Assembly (NCBI GenBank): GCA_036500145.1
Contig: DASYCO010000047.1
Location: 49,643 to 113,642 of the forward strand
Length of the DNA stretch: 64,000 nucleotides
Source: CAMAVH01 sp036500145
Lineage (GTDB): Bacteria; Pseudomonadota; Alphaproteobacteria; SMXQ01
Direction of reading: 5' to 3'
The number at the start of each line of letters is the position of its first letter. Within the stretch, counting starts at the first letter, position 1. The translations under genes and the position numbers were made by a program. The notes under the pieces were generated by a model. It was not told the origin of the DNA and did no database searches. It saw only the letters and a program-made list of their open reading frames with translations. Below are positions 53,378 through 60,708 of the stretch, piece after piece.

Positions 53378-53782
53378 TCAATCGGCGTATTTGAATTCCG
53401 GCAAGGCGCGCAGCTCGTCACGGCTTGCGCCGGCAAGCTGGATCTTGCCGTCCTTAATGGCGAGGCTCGAGGAGCCGACCACGACGAGGCGCTTTCCCAT
53501 GCCGAGGAACCCGCCGACCGCCAGCACCACATAGGGCACCTTGCCGTCGTTGCTGACGATGACGTCGTCCACCGTGCCGATGGTCTCGCCCGCCTGGTTG
53601 TAGACGTCGCTGCCGACGATCTTCGAGGCCCGGTAGCCAGTCGCCACGGTCTGCGGATCGACCTTCACCAGCCCCATGGTCTGAGGAATGCCTTGGGACC
53701 AGGCCGGCGCGATCATCACCGTGGCGAAGGCGGTCGCGGTCAGGGCCGCGGCGACGATGGTGACTTCGATGACTCTCAGCAT
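53378..53782 (-). CDS. Secreted PRC-barrel protein
   Basis: The 134-residue protein has a signal peptide (VTIVAAALTATAFATVMI, cut near WSQG). A PRC-barrel domain follows with ASKIVGSDVYNQAGETIGTVDDVIVSNDGKVPYVVLAVGGFLGMGKRLV-type sequence (residues about 51-100; key NQAGETIG and VGGFLG). Periplasmic PRC-barrel proteins are widespread in alphaproteobacteria and of unclear role. GGGGAG precedes the ATG at 53782. A frame extended to 53833 is less likely because it would destroy the signal peptide. Confidence 0.85.
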   Translation of the reverse strand: MLRVIEVTIVAAALTATAFATVMIAPAWSQGIPQTMGLVKVDPQTVATGYRASKIVGSDVYNQAGETIGTVDDVIVSNDGKVPYVVLAVGGFLGMGKRLVVVGSSSLAIKDGKIQLAGASRDELRALPEFKYAD

Positions 53783-54061
53783 GGCTGTTCTCCCCTGATG
53801 GCGCCTAGATCTGGCGAATATCTGGGAGGACAACGCGAGGCGCGCCGGCGGCGTTCCCGCCCGGCCCGTGGCAAATAAGGGGCGCGAAACCGTGCCGAAA
53901 AGGGCTTGAAAGCGTTTGAATATGGAGATGCCAAGCAGGCATGGCGGCCGCCCCCGACGAGCTTGAGGGCACGCCAGGAGCGCGAGCCAGGACGCAGGCC
54001 TCGCAGAGAAGCCTTCCGAAACCTGGCAGCAACGTCTCCCCGCCTTGGCGAGGCGGCCGGA

Positions 54062-54217
54062 TTACAGGCCGAGCGTCGCCTTGATCTGCGGCATGTAGAT
54101 GCCGATGACGATGGCGGCGATGATCGCGAGGAAGATAAGGCCCGTCTTCACGCCGGGACGCGAGGCTTCGAAAACGGTGTTGTGATCGATGACGACTTGC
54201 TTGTCTGTCTCGGCCAT
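54062..54217 (-). CDS. 51-residue single-helix membrane protein
   Basis: This reading frame encodes MAETDKQVVIDHNTVFEASRP, then one strongly hydrophobic helix (GLIFLAIIAAIVIGIY, residues about 25-40), ending KATLGL. The ATG at 54217 has an excellent GGGGAGG six bases upstream. The acidic N-terminus and single C-terminal helix suggest a tail-type inner-membrane microprotein. It lies 77 bp downstream of a TauE-like gene on the same strand and may share its transcript. No family is recognised; it is easily missed in automated annotation. Confidence 0.65.
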   Translation of the reverse strand: MAETDKQVVIDHNTVFEASRPGVKTGLIFLAIIAAIVIGIYMPQIKATLGL

Positions 54218-54293
54218 GAGGGCCTCCCCGGTGAGTGGTGCGTCACCCTAGCACGCGTCCCTGGAATTCCCTCTCGAATAAGCCCGCCCTGGC

Positions 54294-55118
54294 TTAAATA
54301 AACTTGAGCAGGCTTTCGACCACCAATCCGGCCGCCGACAGCAGCAGGACGCACTGAAAAACCCGATAAAAGGCCGCCGGCGTCATCTTTCGGAACCAGC
54401 GCGTTCCGATCCAGATGCCGAGGTAGACCACCGGCATGAGCAGCACCGATTCGATTATCAATTGCAAGTCGACCATGCCGGCGGCGGCGCTGGCCAGCGT
54501 GCGCCACAGGGTCAGGCTGGTGCCGAGCAGGATTGCCGTCCCGCGCAGGCTGACATGGTCCTTGCAGGCGTGCTTGAGGTAGACGGAGAGCATCATCATG
54601 CCCCCCGCCCCGGCGACGCCGGTGGCGAGCCCGATCGCCGTCGCCAGGCCGAAGGCGACCGGCGTCGCGCGGATGTCGACGCGCTCGGCGAAGCGGTTGA
54701 GCAGCTTGCCCATGTCGAGGATGACGATGGCCGTCATGATGGCGCCGAGCGCCAGCGACAGCCAGTCGGCGCTCAGCTCGGCGAAGATCCAGACGCCGGC
54801 CGTGATCGACAGCGCCAAGGCGGCGATCACCGGCCGGCAGACCTTCCAGTCGCCCTCGCGCATGCCTTCCGGCAGCAGATGGAGCTGCGGGATCGTCGCG
54901 GCGATCATCGCGAGCAGCACGGCGTGGTGCGGCGGGATCAGCCAGGAGGTCAGCACCACGGCCGGCGCGATGGCGCCGAAGCCGATGGCGCCGCGCCCGG
55001 CGAAGGCGACGAAGTAGATGACGACGATGCTCGCGATCACCGGCCAGGACATGCCGTCGAACGGCTTGTCCAGCCACAGGTAGAGATGCTGCAGCGACTC
55101 GACCAATCCCGACTCCAA
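54294..55118 (-). CDS. TauE/SafE-family anion exporter
   Basis: The 274-residue protein has about eight hydrophobic helices in two repeats. GRGAIGFGAIAPAVVLTSWLIPP near residue 48 and GVAGAGGMMMLSVYLKH near 165 are the paired glycine-rich motifs of the sulfite exporter TauE/SafE family. The transported anion (sulfite, sulfoacetate or other) is unknown. The start is a TTG at 55118 with AGGAGGG ahead; no ATG lies before the first helix. It is 32 bp downstream of a Bcr/CflA-type exporter gene, with which it may form an operon. Confidence 0.85.
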   Translation of the reverse strand: MESGLVESLQHLYLWLDKPFDGMSWPVIASIVVIYFVAFAGRGAIGFGAIAPAVVLTSWLIPPHHAVLLAMIAATIPQLHLLPEGMREGDWKVCRPVIAALALSITAGVWIFAELSADWLSLALGAIMTAIVILDMGKLLNRFAERVDIRATPVAFGLATAIGLATGVAGAGGMMMLSVYLKHACKDHVSLRGTAILLGTSLTLWRTLASAAAGMVDLQLIIESVLLMPVVYLGIWIGTRWFRKMTPAAFYRVFQCVLLLSAAGLVVESLLKFI

Positions 55119-55150
55119 GCGCTTCCCTCCTCTTCCCTAATCCCGCGGCG

Positions 55151-56365
55151 TCACGAAGCCGGCTCGGGCGCCGCCGGCCTGGACCGCAGCAGGAAGGCGC
55201 AGAGGCCGCAGGCGAAGGTCAGGCTGCCGGCGACGGCCATGACCGCGATCATCGGCAGAGGCGTGCCGTCGGCGAACAGGCCGTAGAGCTGCGAGAAGAC
55301 CGCGCCGCCGAGCAGCTGCAGGAACACGCCGATGCCCGAGGCAGTGCCGGCCAAGGCGGGGATGGTGCGAATGGCGCCGGCCTGGGCATTCGACAGGGCC
55401 AACCCTTGCGCCACGGCGATGGCGAAGGCCGGCACGAAGATGACGAGCGGCGTCACGATGTCCGACAGCACGAAGGCGGCCTGCGCGATCACCGAAGCGA
55501 GCAGCAGGGCCGAACCCGCCAGCACCATCGTTTCCAGGCGCACGCGGCCGCTCATGCGGCTGGCGATCAGGTTGCCGGCGAAGTAGCCGGCTGGGCAGAA
55601 AGCGAAGAACAGGCCGAACTCCGTCGCCGGACGGCCGAGGTAGACCTGCATCATGGTGCTGGAAGCGCCCGCCAGCGTGAAGAAGGTGCCGGAGGAAAAG
55701 CTGGTCTGCAGCACGAAGGCGTCGAAGCGCGGATTGGCGAACAGCCGGCCGTAGCCGCGCAGCATGTCAAGCGCGCTGAGCGCTGTGCCGCGCATGGCCG
55801 CCGTGTGCGTCTCGTAGAGGATGAAATAGGCCCCGGCTGCGATCAGCCCGCCCGCGCCGAGCGCGAACCAGAACACGCTGCGCCAGCCGAAGCTGTCGAC
55901 CAGCAGCCCGGCGACCGGCGGCGCGATGAAGGGGCCGAGCGTGTAGGCCATGGTGAGATAGGCGATGGCCTTGACCAGCGCTTCGGGCCCATAGGCGTCG
56001 CGCGCGATGACGCGCGAAAGCGCGACGCCCGCCCCTGCCCCCATGGCCTGGACGACGCGGCCGCCGATCAGCAGCGGCGCCGTCTCCGCGAAGGCCGAAG
56101 CGGCGCTGCCGACCAGGAACAGGGCCAGGCCCGACAGCAGCACCGGACGGCGGCCGAAGCGGTCCGACAGGGCGCCGTAGACCAGGGTGGTGAAAGCCAT
56201 GGTGAACAGGCTGATGCTGAAGGCAAGCTGCGCCAGGGCGTCGGACAGGCCGAAATCCGCCTTCAGCCAGGGAATCACCGGCAGGAACAGGTGAATGGCG
56301 AGCGGGCTGGCGAGCGCGATGGCGGCAAGGACGACGGCGAAGGCCGCGTTGGGCGTGCGGGACAT
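55151..56365 (-). CDS. Bcr/CflA-type MFS drug exporter (DHA1)
   Basis: The 404-residue protein has 12 hydrophobic helices. LVYGALSDRFGRRPVLLSGL near residue 61 is MFS motif A; GAGAGVALSRVIARDAYGPEA and LGPFIAPPVAGLLVDSFGWR follow as motifs C/D-like regions. PxxPxI-like IHLFLPVIPWLKADF at the first periplasmic loop fits the Bcr/CflA group. It exports drugs or amino acids by proton antiport; substrate is unknown. The ATG at 56365 is used. Confidence 0.9.
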   Translation of the reverse strand: MSRTPNAAFAVVLAAIALASPLAIHLFLPVIPWLKADFGLSDALAQLAFSISLFTMAFTTLVYGALSDRFGRRPVLLSGLALFLVGSAASAFAETAPLLIGGRVVQAMGAGAGVALSRVIARDAYGPEALVKAIAYLTMAYTLGPFIAPPVAGLLVDSFGWRSVFWFALGAGGLIAAGAYFILYETHTAAMRGTALSALDMLRGYGRLFANPRFDAFVLQTSFSSGTFFTLAGASSTMMQVYLGRPATEFGLFFAFCPAGYFAGNLIASRMSGRVRLETMVLAGSALLLASVIAQAAFVLSDIVTPLVIFVPAFAIAVAQGLALSNAQAGAIRTIPALAGTASGIGVFLQLLGGAVFSQLYGLFADGTPLPMIAVMAVAGSLTFACGLCAFLLRSRPAAPEPAS

Positions 56366-56566
56366 GCGGCGATACGATGTGCGGGCGCGGCCCCCGAAGA
56401 TCGGACGGGCCGCCAGGAACAGGCGAACGTGCCGCGCGGCCTCGCTCCCAGAGCGGCGACGCGGCGCTTGTTCCCATCATACAGAAAGCCTACATGGATA
56501 ACAGCCGGCTGCGCCCGCCGCAGCCCGGCCGCCGTCCCGCCTTTCGCCCTCCGGAGTGCCCTTCCC

Positions 56567-56821
56567 ATGCGCTGGCTCGGTATCTTCTTCGCTGCCAACA
56601 TTGCCATCTGTGCCGTCCTGTTCGGCATCCTCTGGGCCACCACCGACCTGTTCACGAGCGGCGACGGCACCATGGGCATCCACGGCTGGATCGCCATGGG
56701 CCTGGGCATATTCTTCACCTCCGCCCTCGGCATCGGCCTGATGAGCCTGGTGTTCTACAGCCACCGCTCGCAGGCCGACGAACAGGCCAATTCGACCCAT
56801 CCCGAAGACCTCACGCGCTGA
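56567..56821 (+). CDS. Small two-helix membrane protein
   Basis: The 84-residue product begins MRWLGIFFAANIAICAVLFG. It has two hydrophobic helices (about residues 4-24 and 41-65), separated by a Gly/Thr/Asp-rich periplasmic loop, and a hydrophilic C-terminal tail. CCGGAG lies upstream of the ATG at 56567, giving acceptable initiation. It is divergent from the Bcr/CflA exporter and 136 bp upstream of a TerB-like gene. The family is not recognised. Confidence 0.6.
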   Translation: MRWLGIFFAANIAICAVLFGILWATTDLFTSGDGTMGIHGWIAMGLGIFFTSALGIGLMSLVFYSHRSQADEQANSTHPEDLTR

Positions 56822-56957
56822 AGACCTGACCCGCAGAGGCTATGGCGCGCTGAAGCGGCCGGCGGCCTGGCCCCCGAGGGGCTCCGCCGCAAAACCGCCT
56901 CAATGGCCCGCCGAAATGTTCCTCCTCTCCCTCCCCGCCACAGCCCTCTCCGGAGCC

Positions 56958-57410
56958 ATGATGTTTGACCGCGTGCTGGAGCTTCTCTCGGGTCGCGAGG
57001 CGCCCGCGACCGCCTCGGTCGACGACCTCGAAATCGCCGTCGCCGCCCTGCTGATCGAGGCGGCGCGCATGGACGACCATTTCGACGGCGTCGAGCGCAC
57101 CGCCATCGGCCGGCTGCTCGGCGCGAAGTTCGGCCACGGGCCGGAACAGACCGCCGCCCTGGTCGCCGCCGCCGAAGCGGCGGTCGCGCGCTCGACGCAG
57201 ATGTTCCCCTTCACGCGCGAGATCTGCGCGCGGCTCGACTACGACGAGCGCGTGCGCATCGTCGAGATGCTGTGGACCGTCGCCTACGCCGACGGCGTGC
57301 TCGATCCGGAGGAGGACATGCTGCTGCGGCGCATCGCCGGCCTGATCCATGTCGAGGACCGCGACCGCGGACTGGCCCGGCAGCGGGCGCTGGCCTCGCT
57401 AGAACGATAA
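56958..57410 (+). CDS. TerB-family (tellurite resistance-like) protein
   Basis: The 150-residue all-helical protein begins MMFDRVLELLSG. VDDLEIAVAALLIEAARMDDHFDGVERTAI and MLWTVAYADGVLDPEEDMLLRRIAGLI are the two TerB repeats with acidic metal-binding positions (D53, D54, D57-type in the first, D115-type in the second). TerB domains occur in stress and tellurite-resistance proteins and are cytoplasmic. ATGs at 56958 and 56961 both follow CGGAG; an earlier one at 56916 is less likely. No ter genes are nearby. Confidence 0.82.
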   Translation: MMFDRVLELLSGREAPATASVDDLEIAVAALLIEAARMDDHFDGVERTAIGRLLGAKFGHGPEQTAALVAAAEAAVARSTQMFPFTREICARLDYDERVRIVEMLWTVAYADGVLDPEEDMLLRRIAGLIHVEDRDRGLARQRALASLER

Positions 57411-57549
57411 TATTTGGAACCTAAAGCTAAATCGCCCATACGAACTCTATGGCGCTGCGATATGCTTGGCGCGCCATGGATGATCGACCGTCTTCACATG
57501 GCCGTTTGCCTGCAAACGCAACAATCATTAGACCGGGGACTACAAGACA

Positions 57550-57939
57550 ATGAAAAAACTACTGATCCTCGCGGCGTTGATCGCCGCGGGCACGTTGCTG
57601 GCTGCGTGCGTGCCGTACGGCTACAGCGAAGCCAATTTATACAATCCGGGCGGCGCATTGGCCGACAAGCATACCGGGCCGCAAATCCTCGCGAGTTCCA
57701 CCGACGTAAGCCTGAGCGCCATGTTCCCGAAGGGAACGAGCAAGGCGCAGGTCATGCAGGCTCTCGGCAATCCGTCGTCCACCTCGACGACATCCGACGG
57801 CACGTCCAATCAAGTCTACAGCCATAACTTCACGAGCTATCGGATGCAGACCGTGCAGGTGGAAACGCTGGTCGTTGAATATGACCGCAGCAACGCCGTT
57901 TCCAAATTGACCTTCTCGAAGAACAATTCGAGCTGGTAG
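57550..57939 (+). CDS. Outer-membrane-type lipoprotein, SmpA/BamE-like fold
   Basis: The 129-residue protein has a lipoprotein signal peptide with lipobox LLAAC (Cys20) and no Asp at +2, which favours outer-membrane sorting. In the mature part FPKGTSKAQVMQALGNPSS is the helix-turn motif of the SmpA/OmlA (BamE-like) fold, followed by beta strands VQVETLVVEYDRSNAVSKLTF. It may help envelope assembly, but this is inference. It lies alone between a TerB gene and a perfect terminator. Confidence 0.78.
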   Translation: MKKLLILAALIAAGTLLAACVPYGYSEANLYNPGGALADKHTGPQILASSTDVSLSAMFPKGTSKAQVMQALGNPSSTSTTSDGTSNQVYSHNFTSYRMQTVQVETLVVEYDRSNAVSKLTFSKNNSSW

Positions 57940-57966
57940 GCCGCCGCTGAATTTTTCGAGACTGCG

Positions 57967-57997
57967 AAAGGAGGCGCTACTCGCGCCTCCTTTTTTT
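57967..57997. terminator. Rho-independent terminator
   Basis: AAAGGAGGCGC (57967-57977) pairs with GCGCCTCCTTT (57983-57993) around TACTC, followed by T to 57997. It ends the lipoprotein gene and probably also the convergent membrane-protein gene. Confidence 0.93.
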
Positions 57998-57999
57998 GC

Positions 58000-58290
58000 C
58001 TAGAAGACGCTGCCGGCGAAGACGAGCACGGCGGCGAACAGGCACAGCATCGAGGCCACGAAGACGTAGTCTGCGATGGTCTCGTAGCGCCGGGTGTTCT
58101 TCTCCGTGCGCAGCGACAGATAGGCGAAGATGCAGGACGTCATGAAGCCGATGGAAGCGACGATGCAGAGCTCGTCGGCGATGGTCGCCTCGCTGGCCCG
58201 CGTCAGCTTCAGGCCCGTGATGATGACGAAGCAGATGCCGAGCAGGTTGGTCGACGCGTTGATGATGTAAGGCTGGCGCTGGTCGCTCAT
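58000..58290 (-). CDS. Small three-helix membrane protein, hypothetical
   Basis: The 96-residue product has three predicted membrane helices (about residues 14-32, 42-60 and 73-94), with a charged loop RTEKNTRRYE between the second and third. The start MSDQRQPYIINASTNLLG is hydrophilic. It lies 25 bp downstream of a TauE-like gene on the same strand, so the two may be co-transcribed. The family is not recognised. Confidence 0.62.
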   Translation of the reverse strand: MSDQRQPYIINASTNLLGICFVIITGLKLTRASEATIADELCIVASIGFMTSCIFAYLSLRTEKNTRRYETIADYVFVASMLCLFAAVLVFAGSVF

Positions 58291-58315
58291 TTTCCGCTTA
58301 TTCCCTGACCTCGCC

Positions 58316-59083
58316 TCATTCGCCGGGCCACAACACTTTCAACACGAGCACAAGCGCGGTCAAGCCAAGAAAGATAAGGCCGGACCAGCGATAGACGGCC
58401 TCGCTGCTGACCAGGAACAGCCGCCGCCCGAGCGACGTCGAGAGCCAGACCAGCGGCACGGCGACGAGCGCCAGCGCGGCCATGTCGAGCGTCACCTCGC
58501 CGGCGATCAGCAGCGGCACCAGCGCGCAGACACCGCTCAAGGTGAAGACGGTGATCATCGAAGCGCGGGCGCGCTCCTTGGGCACGCGCGTGGCCAGGAA
58601 GTAGGCGATGACGGGCGGGCCGGACATGCCGGCGAGGCCGTTCGACAGTCCCGACATGACGCCGTAGAGCGCCGTGACGCCTTTCGACGGCGTGAACGCC
58701 TGATCGCTACGGCGCCCGACCGCCAACACCGCCACCGTGCCGACGACGATGGCCGCGATGCAGAGCCGCGTGACGTCGTCCGGAAGCCGCGTCAGCAGCA
58801 GAAGGCCAATGGGCGTCGTCAGCGCTGCCGCCGCGACCAGAACCTTCACCGTCCGCCAGTCGGCCAGGCGCACCGTTTCCTTGACGTTGTTGGTGCTGAT
58901 GAAGAGCTGCAGGATCAGCACGATCGACACGGCGGCGGTCGGCGGCATGAACAGGCTCAGAAGCGGCACCGCGGCGACGGCAAAGCCGTAGCCGCTGAAG
59001 CCGCGCAGCATCCCGGACGCGCACAGCATCGCCAAGCCGGCGAGCATGTGCAGCGGCGACAGCGAGGCGAAGATGTCCGTCAT
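58316..59083 (-). CDS. TauE/SafE-family anion exporter
   Basis: The 255-residue protein has about eight helices in two halves. GMLRGFSGYGFAVAAVPLLSLFMPP near residue 23 and GLSNGLAGMSGPPVIAYFLATRVP near 145 are the paired motifs of the TauE/SafE family. It is the second such exporter in the window (the other ends at 54294) but the two are not close paralogues by eye. The substrate is unknown. It is the first gene of a short unit with the small membrane protein downstream. Confidence 0.87.
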   Translation of the reverse strand: MTDIFASLSPLHMLAGLAMLCASGMLRGFSGYGFAVAAVPLLSLFMPPTAAVSIVLILQLFISTNNVKETVRLADWRTVKVLVAAAALTTPIGLLLLTRLPDDVTRLCIAAIVVGTVAVLAVGRRSDQAFTPSKGVTALYGVMSGLSNGLAGMSGPPVIAYFLATRVPKERARASMITVFTLSGVCALVPLLIAGEVTLDMAALALVAVPLVWLSTSLGRRLFLVSSEAVYRWSGLIFLGLTALVLVLKVLWPGE

Positions 59084-59150
59084 GATGAAGCTGAACCCGG
59101 CTGGCCCGACAACCTATTGTTTTTCATAGGCTTGTCCGGAGCTGCGGAGT

Positions 59151-59226
59151 TGGCGTCCCCAAGGGGATTCGAACCCCTGTATCCACCGTGAAAGGGTGGT
59201 GTCCTAGGCCTCTAGACGATGGGGAC
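59151..59226 (-). tRNA. tRNA-Glu (TTC), CCA encoded
   Basis: On the minus strand the acceptor stem GTCCCCA/TGGGGAC pairs perfectly (59220-59226 with 59155-59161). The anticodon TTC is at 59192-59190 in a CTTTCAC loop, the T arm reads CAGGGGTTCGAATCCCC, and the CCA is encoded (59153-59151). The gene is intact. Its 3' end is copied, inverted, about 205 bp away at 59384-59412. Confidence 0.97.
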
Positions 59227-59383
59227 GAGGCAGTTGGCGGCCGAACATGACAGGCGGGCCGCCCCAGGAAGGTGCGTCTGATTACGGGGAAATGGCCGGA
59301 GAATCAAGGGCCAACTGGTTCGGGATTAACCTTTGGGCGTAAAGCCTTACGGGCATTGGCTTCCCGACCGAGAAATCCGGCCA
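59227..59383. other. Spacer between tRNA-Glu and the tRNA-tail array
   Basis: There is no gene. GGCGGCC (59236-59242) pairs with GGCCGCC (59257-59263). A weak T-arm-like stretch GGTTCGGGATTAACC lies near 59320-59335 but has no CCA end, so it is not counted as an array unit. Confidence 0.4.
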
Positions 59384-59412
59384 GAGGGGTTCGAATCCGC
59401 TTGGGGACGCCA
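59384..59412 (+). pseudogene. tRNA-Glu 3' tail remnant
   Basis: This 29-nt segment matches the reverse complement of 59151-59179 (tRNA-Glu tail) at 27 of 29 positions. One of the two changes (C to G) breaks a T-stem pair, so it cannot be a functional tRNA part. Confidence 0.88.
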
Positions 59413-59430
59413 TCCCCGCGGACTTGGGCC

Positions 59431-59458
59431 AGAGGTTCAAATCCCCTCCCCGCAACCA
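59431..59458 (+). pseudogene. tRNA-fMet-like 3' tail remnant
   Basis: AGAGGTTCAAATCCCC, then TCCCCGCAACCA. The CCCGCAACCA end and TTCAAAT loop resemble bacterial initiator tRNA. The T stem has one mismatch. Confidence 0.68.
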
Positions 59459-59475
59459 AATGCAAATCGACGACT

Positions 59476-59503
59476 GAGGGTTCGAATCCCTCTCGCTCCG
59501 CCA
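59476..59503 (+). pseudogene. tRNA-Ser-like 3' tail remnant
   Basis: GAGGG-TTCGAAT-CCCTC is a perfect T arm, followed by TCGCTCCG and CCA, resembling class II tRNA-Ser ends. No upstream arms exist. Confidence 0.68.
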
Positions 59504-59514
59504 TCGGTAGGCAA

Positions 59515-59546
59515 CTGCGGCCGCCAGATGAAACCGGCGGCCGCAG
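59515..59546 (-). terminator. Stem-loop after the Bug-type gene
   Basis: CTGCGGCCGCC (59515-59525) pairs perfectly with GGCGGCCGCAG (59536-59546), 6 bp beyond the minus-strand stop. The 11-bp GC-rich stem is strong, but no T run follows. Confidence 0.6.
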
Positions 59547-59552
59547 CGATCC

Positions 59553-60578
59553 CTACTTCATCGCGACCTGAGCCTTGGCGACGACGTCCGGCGACGCCTG
59601 CATCGTCTCGGCGACGATCTTCGTCGTTTCCTGCCAGTCCCGGAACTCCGTCTCGAAGGCGAGCTTCTTGCCCTCCTCGATGAAGTGCTGGTCCTTCACG
59701 GTCTCTTCGAGGGCCTTGCGCAGGATGGCGACGCGGTCGGCCGGCACGCCCGGCGGCGTGTTGACCGGGCGGCCGAGATTGGTCGGCGAGGCGACGAGGT
59801 TCAGTATCTGCCGCTGCTCCTCGGTCTTGGCGATCTCGGTCCACAGCGGCACGTCCTTCATGTCCGCGTCGCGGCTCGTGCCGATCTGCACCAGGAACTT
59901 GATCTTCTTGTCGGTGATCCATTCCGGGTTGCTGTCCTCGTAGGCGGACAGGCCGCCGGCGCGGCCCTGGATCTCGCCACGCTCCATGGCCACCAGCAGT
60001 TCCGGAACCGTCTTGTAGCCCTTGATGATCTTGAACTTGGTGCCGAGCACGCTGTTCAGCGCCGTCGTGTAGCGGTAGGAGCTGGAGCCGTCGCCGGTCG
60101 CGCCGATGATGATCTCGGTCTTCATCGCCTCTTCGATGGTGTTCACCGGGGCGGTGTGCCAGAGCGCCATCACCGGATTGCTTTCGGTGAAGCGACCGAG
60201 CCAGATGAACTTGCCGGCGTCGTAACGGACGCCGTTGCCGTCCAGCACCTGATGCGACGGCACGTTCTGGTTGAGCGCCGAGATGATCGAGCCGTCCTTC
60301 GCGGCGACGTTGTACATGTAGTTGGCCGCCAGCATGTGGCCGCCACCCGGCATGTTCTGCACGACGAAGGTCGGGTTGCCCGGAATGTACTTGGGCAGGT
60401 AGCGCGCCAGGGCGCGCGCCAGCGTGTCGTAGCCGCCGCCCGAACCGGTGCTGACGATGATGGACATCTGCTTGTTCTTGTAAAAATCGGCGGCGCTTTG
60501 CGCCTGAGCGGAACCGGCGGCTCCGGCCGCAGCGGCCAGCATCGCGGCAGACAGAATCGTGGCGTGAAATGTTTTCAT
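59553..60578 (-). CDS. Tripartite tricarboxylate transporter (Bug-type) binding protein
   Basis: The 341-residue protein has a signal peptide (residues 1-26, AGSAQA). FYKNKQMSIIVSTGSGGGYDTLARALARYLPKYIPGNP and VVQNMPGGGHMLAANYMYN (residues about 32-105) are the glycine-rich carboxylate-binding regions of the TctC/Bug family. It would bind a di- or tricarboxylate in the periplasm. No tctA/tctB membrane genes lie beside it; orphan Bug proteins are common in proteobacteria. It is the only gene between the tRNA array and recJ on this strand. Confidence 0.88.
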   Translation of the reverse strand: MKTFHATILSAAMLAAAAGAAGSAQAQSAADFYKNKQMSIIVSTGSGGGYDTLARALARYLPKYIPGNPTFVVQNMPGGGHMLAANYMYNVAAKDGSIISALNQNVPSHQVLDGNGVRYDAGKFIWLGRFTESNPVMALWHTAPVNTIEEAMKTEIIIGATGDGSSSYRYTTALNSVLGTKFKIIKGYKTVPELLVAMERGEIQGRAGGLSAYEDSNPEWITDKKIKFLVQIGTSRDADMKDVPLWTEIAKTEEQRQILNLVASPTNLGRPVNTPPGVPADRVAILRKALEETVKDQHFIEEGKKLAFETEFRDWQETTKIVAETMQASPDVVAKAQVAMK

Positions 60579-60708
60579 GAATAGACCCCTGTCATATGCG
60601 CGATCCTTAAGCGGCCGCGCTTTCGTATTTTTACGGGGTCATTCTATCGCGATTCACGGCCGGCGCGCTTCAGGGAATTAGGCCTGAATCGAGACAGGTT
60701 AATGCGCG

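Larger units (their letters stand above)
59384..59503 (+). repeat. Array of three tRNA 3'-tail copies
   Basis: Three successive tails of different tRNAs lie on the same strand, ending in CCA at 59412, 59458 and 59503, that is, 46 and 45 nt apart. Each has a T-loop (TTCGAAT, TTCAAAT, TTCGAAT), the 3' acceptor strand and CCA. None has a D arm or anticodon arm. The 16-18-nt linkers between tails differ in sequence. Accidental frames across this region give the misleading EGFEPS-like peptides often deposited as proteins. Confidence 0.85.

Noticed and set aside
59272..59571. Open frames on both strands with peptides like EREGFEPS and GRGFEPL
   Set aside because: They arise from T-loop sequence (GGTTCGAATCC) in the tRNA tails and are a well-known source of false proteins.
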